Shown here piece by piece: positions 1 through 5,173 of a stretch of DNA of 5,326 bases. This stretch comes from Lysobacteraceae bacterium (GTDB lineage Bacteria > Pseudomonadota > Gammaproteobacteria > Steroidobacterales > Steroidobacteraceae), in assembly GCA_012516015.1 (NCBI GenBank), contig JAAYXG010000003.1:1-5326 (forward strand). Direction: 5' to 3'. How positions within the stretch are numbered: position 1 is the first letter of the stretch; the number at the start of each line of letters is the position of its first letter. The position numbers and the translations under genes were made by a program. The notes under the pieces are model-generated. The model had not been told where the DNA came from, did no database searches, and saw only the letters and a program-made list of their open reading frames with translations.

Positions 1-110
1 CGCAACGCTTGCACGTCCTGCTCATCCGCGGGAGTGCCTTCGCCCGGATGCTGCTGAGACGGATTCTGCTGCCCTTCCGCCGGTACTTCCTGCTCGTTCG
101 ACATGGTCAT
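1..110 (-). CDS. grpE: GrpE, DnaK nucleotide exchange factor (N-terminal 36 residues only)
   Basis: The reverse strand opens at an ATG (108-110) and stays open to the window edge, so only the N-terminus is visible. The peptide starts MTMSNEQEVPAEGQQNP and is rich in Gln, Glu and Pro, as expected for the disordered, poorly conserved N-terminal arm of GrpE. The conserved coiled coil and beta domain lie outside the window, so the name depends mostly on context: it follows hrcA on the same strand with a 77-base gap, the classic hrcA-grpE-dnaK-dnaJ order. GrpE releases ADP from cytoplasmic DnaK. A second in-frame ATG lies two codons on (102-104); the first is preferred because a GGAG sits 11 bases upstream of it, and the spacing to the second would be 17. 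Candidate heat-shock promoter and hairpin signals lie in the gap before it. Confidence 0.75.
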   Translation of the reverse strand, partial: MTMSNEQEVPAEGQQNPSQQHPGEGTPADEQDVQAL

Positions 111-141
111 ATTTGGGGTAGCTCCACTATCAAATGGCAAT

Positions 142-166
142 AGTCGGCCGCGACCGGCGGCCGGCT
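142..166. repeat. GC-rich hairpin between hrcA and grpE
   Basis: CGGCCGC (145-151) and GCGGCCG (157-163) are perfect inverted arms around a 5-base loop. The stem extends outward with two more pairs after one mismatch on the minus-strand transcript. No run of T follows on the minus strand, so it is not a standard intrinsic terminator. It could attenuate read-through, mark an RNA-processing site between hrcA and grpE, or be chance in GC-rich DNA. The inverted repeat is plainly visible; its role is inference. Confidence 0.45.
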
Positions 167-179
167 GATTTTCGGGGGA

Positions 180-206
180 CGTGTGGGCTAGGGGCGCGAA
201 TTCAAG
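180..206 (-). promoter_or_regulatory. Candidate sigma32 (heat-shock) promoter for grpE
   Basis: On the minus strand CTTGAA (201-206) is followed after 13 bases by CCCACACG (180-187). The sigma32 consensus is CTTGAA, 13-17 bases, then CCCCATnT, so the -35 matches fully and the -10 only in part. The site covers the last codons of hrcA and would start RNA about 60 bases before grpE, with the hairpin inside the leader. Context favours it, because chaperone genes often carry a second heat-shock promoter after hrcA. The match is short and could be chance. Confidence 0.3.
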
Positions 207-1258
207 GCGGCGCCGAGGAGCTTCGCCGTAATGTCCACGATCGGAATGACCCGCTCGTAGGCCATACGGGTCGGACCGATGACGCCCAGTACGCCGACGA
301 CCTCCTTGTCCACGGTGTACGGGGCCGTGACGACGCTGCAGTCATCGAGAATCGTGTAGCCCGATTCTTGGCCGATGAAGATTTGCACGCCTTCGGCCTT
401 CAGGCTCTGATCGAGCAAATGAAGGATGTCGCGTTGCTGCGTGAACGCCTCGAATAGCCGCCGGAGCTTCTCGACGTTCGAAAGCTCGGCAAAGCCCATC
501 AGGTTCGTCTCGCCGGCGATCACGTATTCCATTCGCTCGGAGCCTGCAGCCGGCGTAACGGCTTGCTGCGCAAGACGAATCGCATCCATCATCATCTGAT
601 TGAGATGCTCCCGCGTCTCTTTGAGCTGATTGAGCAGGTGCTCGCGAACGGCGCTCAGCTCCTTACCCGCGAACTGCTGATTGAGGTAGTTGGACGCTCG
701 GCGGAGCTCATCCGCGCTGTAGTAGCGATCGAGCTGGAGAATGCGGTTCTGGACCTCCCGTCCGTTCATGACGAGCACGACGAGAATCCGATTGTCCGAA
801 AGCGGAACGAACTCGATCTGGCTGAGCGCGGCATGGCTCTGCCGCGGCAAGGTGACGAGCCCGGCCAAGCGCGTCACGTTGGACAGCAACTGCGATGCCG
901 CCGCCACGAGCGCTTTCGGATCGTCGGCGTGCTCGTCCAGCCGCGTCTGGATTGCGGCAACCTTCTCGTCCTCGAGCGGCTGAAACTTGAGCAGCGTATC
1001 GACGAAGAAGCGATAACCCTTATCCGTCGGCACCCGTCCCGCCGAGGTGTGCGGGGAAGCGACGAAGCCGAGCTCCTCCAGATCCGCCATGACATTGCGA
1101 ATCGTCGCCGCGCTCAGCTTCAGGTTGAGATCGCGCGACAGCGTGCGCGACCCAACCGGTTGGCCATCGCGGATGTAGTGCTCGACGAGAAGCTTCAGCA
1201 ACTGCTGTGCCCGCTCGCTCAAGCCTTCTTCAGTCGCATCGATAGAGTTTGCAACCAC
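188..1258 (-). CDS. hrcA: HrcA, heat-inducible transcription repressor
   Basis: HrcA represses chaperone operons (groESL, dnaK) by binding CIRCE inverted repeats, and is itself kept active by GroEL. The 356-residue product matches the family's usual length. The N-terminal winged helix carries the hallmark blocks DGQPVGSRTL (31-40), SAATIRNVMADLEELGF (49-65) and PHTSAGRVPTDKGYRFFVD (69-87). The middle holds the GAF-like part with the NRILVVLVMNGREVQNRIL stretch. The C-terminal part contains NLMGFAELSNVEKLR, then IFIGQESGYTILDDCSVVTAPY and VGVLGVIGPTRMAYERVI. The start is GTG (1256-1258), preceded by GAGAG at about 9 bases. A TTG 12 codons later would match the start of many homologues (LSERAQQLL), so the first dozen residues are uncertain. 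It is divergent from nadK and upstream of grpE. No clean CIRCE copy is visible in front of it, so autoregulation cannot be shown here. Confidence 0.97.
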   Translation of the reverse strand: MVANSIDATEEGLSERAQQLLKLLVEHYIRDGQPVGSRTLSRDLNLKLSAATIRNVMADLEELGFVASPHTSAGRVPTDKGYRFFVDTLLKFQPLEDEKVAAIQTRLDEHADDPKALVAAASQLLSNVTRLAGLVTLPRQSHAALSQIEFVPLSDNRILVVLVMNGREVQNRILQLDRYYSADELRRASNYLNQQFAGKELSAVREHLLNQLKETREHLNQMMMDAIRLAQQAVTPAAGSERMEYVIAGETNLMGFAELSNVEKLRRLFEAFTQQRDILHLLDQSLKAEGVQIFIGQESGYTILDDCSVVTAPYTVDKEVVGVLGVIGPTRMAYERVIPIVDITAKLLGAALNSRP

Positions 1259-1305
1259 TGTCTGCTTCTCTCACTCGCGAACCGACCTTTCGAGTATGCT
1301 CAAAC

Positions 1306-1360
1306 CCATGTGGCTAAAGCGTTTTTCGGTCCTCTGCTGCCATTTCCGAAGCTAACATGG
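1306..1360. repeat. Nested inverted repeat in the hrcA/nadK control region
   Basis: The outer arms are CCATGT (1306-1311) and ACATGG (1355-1360); the inner arms are TTCGG (1325-1329) and CCGAA (1346-1350) around a 16-base loop. The centres of the two pairs are about 4 bases apart, so the dyad is imperfect. It overlaps the predicted -10 element of the hrcA promoter. It could be an operator, a structured leader or chance; the arms are short. Confidence 0.3.
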
Positions 1361-1376
1361 CGCGTGACGCTGTCAA
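1349..1376 (-). promoter_or_regulatory. Predicted sigma70-type promoter for hrcA
   Basis: On the minus strand a perfect TTGACA (1371-1376) is followed after 16 bases by TAGCTT (1349-1354), which matches TATAAT at 3 of 6 positions. Transcription would begin near 1342, leaving a leader of about 84 bases before the GTG of hrcA. The -35 is strong and the -10 weak. The spacer is within the allowed range, and the place and direction fit. Confidence 0.5.
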
Positions 1377-1477
1377 GCAATCGTTAGACAGGCTCGGCCG
1401 TGGAACGTTGCGCCGCCCAAACCCGCCCGCTACCGTTCGACCCGCGTACACGGCCGCGGTTCGCTCCACGGGTCCGA

Positions 1478-1483
1478 TATAAG
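1478..1483 (+). promoter_or_regulatory. Predicted -10 element of the nadK-recN promoter
   Basis: TATAAG matches the sigma70 -10 consensus at 5 of 6 positions and stands out in GC-rich DNA. It lies 38 bases before the nadK start codon, so RNA would start near 1490 with a leader of about 30 bases. No good -35 is seen at 16-18 bases upstream (CGCGGT region). A 7-bp hairpin (arms 1482-1488 and 1493-1499, one G-U pair) lies directly downstream and spans the expected start point. Confidence 0.4.
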
Positions 1484-1521
1484 GGCGCCCGAGCGCCTTC
1501 ACAACATGCTAAAACCTCTCT

Positions 1522-2433
1522 ATGTCATCGGCGGCAAACCTATTCGCACGTATCGCGCTCATCGGTAACGACCGCGACGCTCGCGTCGTCGATTCGTTGC
1601 GTGCGCTCGCAACCCATCTGAAGCTCCGGTCGCGCGAGGTGTGCGTCGATGCGGCGACGAGCATCGACTTCGACGTCGCCGTCGAGCGCACTCCGGAAAC
1701 CGAGCTCGGTGGGCGCGTCGATCTCATCGTCGCCGTTGGCGGCGACGGCACGATGCTGCATGCCGCGCGACTAGCGTCTCCTCAAGGCGTGCCCGTCCTC
1801 GGCGTCAATCGCGGGCGACTCGGCTTTCTTGCCGACATCGGTCCGGCGGACGTTCGTCAACGATTGGACGAAGTGCTTCAAGGCGACTACGTGCGGGACC
1901 GTCGCGCGATGTTGCAGGCTCGCATCCTGAGTCCGAATCAGGCCGATCGCCATTGTCATGCGCTCAACGACGTCGTGCTGATGAAATGGCGCACGGGACG
2001 CATGTTGGACTTCGAGACTTGGATCGATGACCGCTACGTCAACACGCACGGAGGCGACGGTCTCGTCGTTGCGACGGCGACCGGCTCGACGGCGTACGCC
2101 CTTTCGTGTGGCGGCCCGATTCTCTACCCGGAGCTCGACGCGGTCGTGCTGGCACCGATCTGCCCTCATACGCTCTCGGACCGCCCGATCGTCGTGCGCA
2201 GCAGCTCGACGATCGAGATTCGGCTTCTCGAGCGCCCCGACACGCAGGCGCAAGTCACGTGCGACGGGGTCACGATCGGCGAGCTTGCTCCCGGCGATCG
2301 GCTCATCGTGACGCCGGCCGAGGAGCACGTGACGCTGCTGCACCCGAAAGATCACGATTACTATCGAATTCTGCGATCGAAACTTCGCTGGGGGCGCGGC
2401 GATCGGGTGACGGCGCCGCAGTCGTCTGACTGA
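1522..2433 (+). CDS. nadK: NAD kinase (ATP-dependent)
   Basis: NAD kinase phosphorylates the adenosine 2'-hydroxyl of NAD to make NADP, the only de novo route to NADP, in the cytoplasm. At 303 residues the length is normal. Family signatures appear in order: the ATP-binding GGDGTML (73-79, Asp75 the likely catalytic residue), GVNRGRLGFLADI (94-106), the NE/D motif as ND (149-150) in ALNDVVL, the NAD-site motif GDGLVVATATGSTAY (178-192), SCGGPIL (195-201), PHTLSDRP (215-222) and the C-terminal HPKDHDYYRILRSKLRWG (274-291). The usual proline of the TPTGSTAY block is Ala186 here. The ATG at 1522 is effectively forced: an in-frame TAA stands at 1510-1512 and no other start lies between. No Shine-Dalgarno sequence is visible (the upstream bases are AAAACCTCTCT). 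The stop overlaps the recN start (TGATG), so the two genes are probably co-translated. Confidence 0.96.
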   Translation: MSSAANLFARIALIGNDRDARVVDSLRALATHLKLRSREVCVDAATSIDFDVAVERTPETELGGRVDLIVAVGGDGTMLHAARLASPQGVPVLGVNRGRLGFLADIGPADVRQRLDEVLQGDYVRDRRAMLQARILSPNQADRHCHALNDVVLMKWRTGRMLDFETWIDDRYVNTHGGDGLVVATATGSTAYALSCGGPILYPELDAVVLAPICPHTLSDRPIVVRSSSTIEIRLLERPDTQAQVTCDGVTIGELAPGDRLIVTPAEEHVTLLHPKDHDYYRILRSKLRWGRGDRVTAPQSSD

Positions 2434-4142
2434 TGCTCACTCATATTCAGATTCGCGACTTCGCGATCATCGACGCGATCGAGCTCGAGCTCGATGCCGG
2501 TCTCACCGTGCTCACGGGCGAAACGGGCGCGGGCAAGTCGATCCTCGTCGATGCCTTGCTCCTTGCGACCGGCGGACGTGCCGGCGCGGAAGTCGTTCGA
2601 CACCGCGCGGAGCGCGCAGAGGTGTCCGCCACTTTCTCTGTCGCCGACAACCCTGCAGCGCTCGAGTGGCTCGCCGAACAAGCCATCGAGCACGATGGAG
2701 AGTGCCTCCTGCGGCGCGTCGTCGGCGCCGATGGACGAAGCCGCGCCTATGTCAACGGACAGGCGATGCCCATCCAGGCTCTGCGGCAGTTGGGCGAGAC
2801 CCTGGTCGACGTGCACGGCCAGATGGAATACCAATCGCTGGTGCGTCGGGCAGCACAGCGAGAGCTCCTCGACCGCGGCGGCGACTACCCCGAGCTGCTC
2901 GATCTCGCCAAACAACAGTGGTCCGCCCTCTCGAAGGCGCGCGCTGAGTACGAACGCGCACGTGCCTCGCGCTCGGATCGCGAAGCGCGCCTCGACCTCT
3001 TGCGCTATCACTTGAGCGAGCTGAGCGCGCTCGATCTCCATCCGGGAGAAATCGAGGACTTGAGCGCCGAACAACAGCGGCTCGCCCAACGCGGCCGCTT
3101 GGGCGCGGGCGCCCGGGAGATCGTGCAGCTCCTACGTGAAGCCGAGGACATGAACGCAGAGCACGCCATTGCGCGCGCGCTCGGCATCGCGCGCAATCTG
3201 CAGGAGCTCGACGCACGATACGGCGAGATCGCCCGCTTGATCGACGAGAGCCTCATTGCGCTTCGCGAGGGCGTGGAAGCCGTCGAACGGTACGAATCGG
3301 ATTTGGATGCGGATCCCGCGCGCCAGGAGTGGGTGGAGCAGCGTCTCGCTGCGGCCGAAGCGATTGCGCGCAAGCACCGTGTCGAACCCGCGCGCCTCGT
3401 GGACCTACGGCGCGAACTCGAGGCCGAGCTCGAGGCGCTCGAAAGCCTCGAAGCATCCATCGAGGCGCATGAGAGAACATTTGCCAGCGCGCGGCAGAGC
3501 TTCACCGAAACGTGCGCAAAGCTTTCCGCGGCACGAAGGAAAGCAGCCAAGGCATTGTCGATGCGTATCTCGGCACTCATGCAGACCCTCGGGATGCCGG
3601 GCGGTGTGCTGCAGATCGACGTCCGTCAGCTCGATGCCGACGCAGCGGGACCGACGGGCGCGGATGAGATCGAGTTCCTGGTCAGCGCCAACCCAGGCCA
3701 ACCTCCCAAACCGCTCTCCAAAGTCGCCTCCGGAGGCGAGCTCTCGCGGATCAGTCTCGCGATCCAAGTGGCGGCGGCCCAAGACGCGGCGTTGCCGTGC
3801 CTCGTGTTCGACGAGGTCGATGCCGGCGTAGGCGGTGCTGTCGCGGAGATCGTGGGCCGGCAGTTGCGGGCGCTCGGCGAATGCACGCAAGTGTTATGCG
3901 TGACCCACCTGCCTCAGGTCGCAAGTCAAGCGCATGCGCACGTTCGCGTCGCGAAGCTGAGCGACGGTAAAACGACGCGAACGATGCTGCACGCGCTCAC
4001 GCCCGATGAGCGCATCGAAGAGATCGCCCGCATGCTCGGAGGGGTCGACATCACCTCGAAGGCGCGGGAACACGCAGCAGAAATGCTCAGCTCGCCTGGC
4101 AACGGCAAGAAGAAATCCCTTCGCAAGTCGCGAGCGTCTTGA
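2433..4142 (+). CDS. recN: RecN, SMC-like DNA double-strand-break repair ATPase
   Basis: RecN is a cohesin-like ABC ATPase that acts early in RecA-dependent repair of chromosome breaks. The 569 residues are close to the 553 of E. coli. The N-terminal half-ATPase starts LTHIQIRDFAIID, with Walker A GETGAGKS (29-36) and the Q-loop region DVHGQMEYQSL (126-136). A charged coiled-coil arm, rich in Glu, Arg, Ala and Leu, fills roughly 155-375. The C-terminal half has the ABC signature SGGELSRI (433-440), Walker B LVFDE (457-461), a D-loop DAGVGG and the H-loop THLPQVAS (491-498). The Q-loop usually reads GQHxHQ, so Met131 and Tyr133 are unusual. The C-terminus is basic and ends RKSRAS, without the LAA-type tail that makes E. 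coli RecN a ClpXP substrate. The ATG shares its A with the nadK stop and has no evident ribosome site, pointing to translational coupling. No LexA box (CTGT-N8-ACAG) is visible upstream. Confidence 0.97.
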   Translation: MLTHIQIRDFAIIDAIELELDAGLTVLTGETGAGKSILVDALLLATGGRAGAEVVRHRAERAEVSATFSVADNPAALEWLAEQAIEHDGECLLRRVVGADGRSRAYVNGQAMPIQALRQLGETLVDVHGQMEYQSLVRRAAQRELLDRGGDYPELLDLAKQQWSALSKARAEYERARASRSDREARLDLLRYHLSELSALDLHPGEIEDLSAEQQRLAQRGRLGAGAREIVQLLREAEDMNAEHAIARALGIARNLQELDARYGEIARLIDESLIALREGVEAVERYESDLDADPARQEWVEQRLAAAEAIARKHRVEPARLVDLRRELEAELEALESLEASIEAHERTFASARQSFTETCAKLSAARRKAAKALSMRISALMQTLGMPGGVLQIDVRQLDADAAGPTGADEIEFLVSANPGQPPKPLSKVASGGELSRISLAIQVAAAQDAALPCLVFDEVDAGVGGAVAEIVGRQLRALGECTQVLCVTHLPQVASQAHAHVRVAKLSDGKTTRTMLHALTPDERIEEIARMLGGVDITSKAREHAAEMLSSPGNGKKKSLRKSRAS

Positions 4143-4156
4143 GCGGCGCGCGAGCG

Positions 4157-4615
4157 CTAGGGCCGGCGACGTACCTGTTGCTCGCGCGAGGGGCAGTTCA
4201 CCCGTTTGCAATGCCCGTACAGGATCATCGAGTGATCCTTGATCTCGAACTGCAGCTTACTTGCAACGGCCCGTTGACGATCCTCGATGCCGGCATCCAT
4301 GAACTCCTCAACCTTGCCGCAATCGAGGCAGACGATGTGATCGTGGTGATCGCCTTCGTTCAGCTCGAAAACCGCGGTCGTGCCCTCGAAATGATGACGG
4401 CTGACGAGGCCGGCCGCCTCGAATTGCGTGAGAACTCTGTAGACGGTCGCGAGTCCAATGTCCTCGTTCAATTCGAGCAAGCGCTTGTAGATGTCCTCGG
4501 CACTCATGTGGCGCGGCGAGGCCGTTCCCAAGATCTCGAGGATCTTCAAGCGCGGCAACGTGACTTTGAGGCCTGCCTTGCGCAGCTCGTCAGTCTCAAT
4601 CGGATTCGGATTCAT
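4157..4615 (-). CDS. fur: Fur, ferric uptake regulator
   Basis: Fur is the cytoplasmic iron-responsive repressor: with Fe(II) bound it dimerises on Fur boxes and shuts off iron acquisition genes. The 152-residue product is of normal length. The N-terminal winged helix carries LRKAGLKVTLPRLKILEIL (11-29), SAEDIYKRL (38-46) and the recognition helix IGLATVYRVLTQFEAAGLV (53-71). All metal ligands of E. coli Fur are present with a constant offset of three: His36, Glu84, His90, His91, Asp92, His93, Glu111 and His128. The zinc cysteines are Cys96 and Cys99 (CLDC), with Cys136 and Cys141 near the end. The ATG at 4613-4615 fits family N-termini; an in-frame TTG 12 codons upstream is rejected. The ribosome site is a poor GGGGGTGG six bases upstream. 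The gene is tail to tail with recN (14 bases apart, no terminator seen) and divergent from bamE, as in pseudomonads and many betaproteobacteria. Confidence 0.98.
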   Translation of the reverse strand: MNPNPIETDELRKAGLKVTLPRLKILEILGTASPRHMSAEDIYKRLLELNEDIGLATVYRVLTQFEAAGLVSRHHFEGTTAVFELNEGDHHDHIVCLDCGKVEEFMDAGIEDRQRAVASKLQFEIKDHSMILYGHCKRVNCPSREQQVRRRP

Positions 4616-4666
4616 AGCGGGCCACCCCCGTTGTGCCGACCCTCTGCCCAAGCAGCGGCTTTTCAG

Positions 4667-4672
4667 TATGAT
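4667..4672 (+). promoter_or_regulatory. Possible -10 element for bamE
   Basis: TATGAT matches the -10 consensus at 5 of 6 positions and faces bamE. It would give a leader of about 90 bases containing the hairpin at 4719-4734. No convincing -35 hexamer lies 16-18 bases upstream, and no better candidate was found nearer to bamE. Confidence 0.25.
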
Positions 4673-4680
4673 GCGCGGCC

Positions 4681-4710
4681 ATTATCACGCACGTCAGCGG
4701 AGCTTGGCCA
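4681..4710 (-). promoter_or_regulatory. Predicted fur promoter with a Fur-box-like half site
   Basis: On the minus strand TGGCCA (4705-4710, 4 of 6 to TTGACA) is followed after 18 bases by GATAAT (4681-4686, 5 of 6 to TATAAT). RNA would start near 4674, about 60 bases before the fur ATG. GATAAT is also the exact Fur-box hexamer, and a loose inverted partner (CATCATAC) follows a few bases later, so the -10 could double as a Fur site. The promoter is moderately supported; autoregulation by Fur is speculation. Confidence 0.4.
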
Positions 4711-4718
4711 CCTTTGGG

Positions 4719-4734
4719 GGGTCGGCGTCGACCC
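4719..4734. repeat. Short hairpin upstream of bamE
   Basis: GGGTCG (4719-4724) and CGACCC (4729-4734) form a perfect 6-bp stem with a GCGT loop. It lies between the fur promoter and the bamE start, within the likely bamE leader. No T-run follows on either strand, so it is not a classic terminator. Its role is unknown. Confidence 0.35.
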
Positions 4735-4768
4735 TACGCGGTTAATGCGAACTCTACGAGATAAAAAG

Positions 4769-5173
4769 ATGACCCTTTCGCGCGCTCCTCGCCTTCTTCG
4801 CGGTTGCTTCGGAGCATTGCTGCTCAGCCTATTTGGCCTACTTGCGAGCGGTTGTGTCCATCGGATTCCGATTCAACAGGGTAATTTTCTGGAGGCGAAG
4901 GACGTCGATCGCGTCACGACCGGCATGACGCGCGTGCAGGTGCGAGCGTTGCTCGGCACGCCGATGATCGCCGATCCGTTCCACCAAGCGCGGTGGGACT
5001 ACTATTACTACTTCGTCTCGAAGCGAGTGACGACACCCATCCGCCAACATTTCATCGTGCACTTCGACGAGGAGGACAAGGTCGTCCGCATCGAGCGCAC
5101 TGGAGAAACCACCAACACGGATTCCGTGCCGTCGCCCGATGACGATCCTGGCCAGACTGCAAGCATTCGTTAG
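4769..5173 (+). CDS. bamE: BamE (SmpA/OmlA), outer-membrane assembly lipoprotein
   Basis: BamE is a small lipoprotein anchored in the inner leaflet of the outer membrane. There it stabilises the BamA-BamD complex that inserts beta-barrel proteins. The 134-residue product starts with a lipoprotein signal peptide: Arg5, Arg8 and Arg11, a hydrophobic stretch (14-25), then LASGC with Cys29 as the lipidated residue. The mature domain has the family motifs IQQGNFL (35-41), [17 protein letters not shown] (51-67), [14 protein letters not shown] (69-82) and [16 protein letters not shown] (94-109). It is about 20 residues longer than the 113 of E. coli BamE, because of a polar, acidic, probably disordered tail (111-134). 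The ATG at 4769 has a GAG 8 bases upstream. An in-frame ATG at 4745 would add eight residues but has no ribosome site. It is divergent from fur, and its last bases overlap the end of rnfH. Confidence 0.95.
   Translation: MTLSRAPRLLRGCFGALLLSLFGLLASGCVHRIPIQQGNFLEAKDVDRVTTGMTRVQVRALLGTPMIADPFHQARWDYYYYFVSKRVTTPIRQHFIVHFDEEDKVVRIERTGETTNTDSVPSPDDDPGQTASIR

Noticed and set aside
1285..1320. CIRCE-like sequence before hrcA (TTAGC ... GAGC on the minus strand)
   Set aside because: Only five bases of the left half and three of the right half match TTAGCACTC-N9-GAGTGCTAA, and the spacing is wrong.
563..1387. A 274-codon open frame on the plus strand opposite hrcA
   Set aside because: It lies almost wholly antisense to hrcA, whose protein has clear family motifs throughout. 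The frame looks like no known protein, and long antisense frames are expected in high-GC DNA.
1370..1395. SOS-box-like CTGT...ACAG in the hrcA-nadK region
   Set aside because: The half sites are 14 bases apart rather than 8, so it does not fit the E. coli-type LexA operator; the left arm is part of the hrcA -35 TTGACA.
1314..1502. A 62-codon minus-strand frame in the hrcA-nadK intergenic region
   Set aside because: No recognisable family, no ribosome site, and it runs across the predicted promoters of both flanking genes.
2361..3089. A 242-codon minus-strand frame opposite nadK/recN
   Set aside because: It is antisense to the RecN N-terminal ATPase domain, with no recognisable domain and no plausible ribosome site; a codon-bias shadow.
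4139..4768. A long plus-strand frame that continues upstream of bamE through the fur region
   Set aside because: The upstream part is the antisense of fur and ends exactly at the real bamE signal peptide. A lipoprotein signal cannot sit 200 residues inside a protein.
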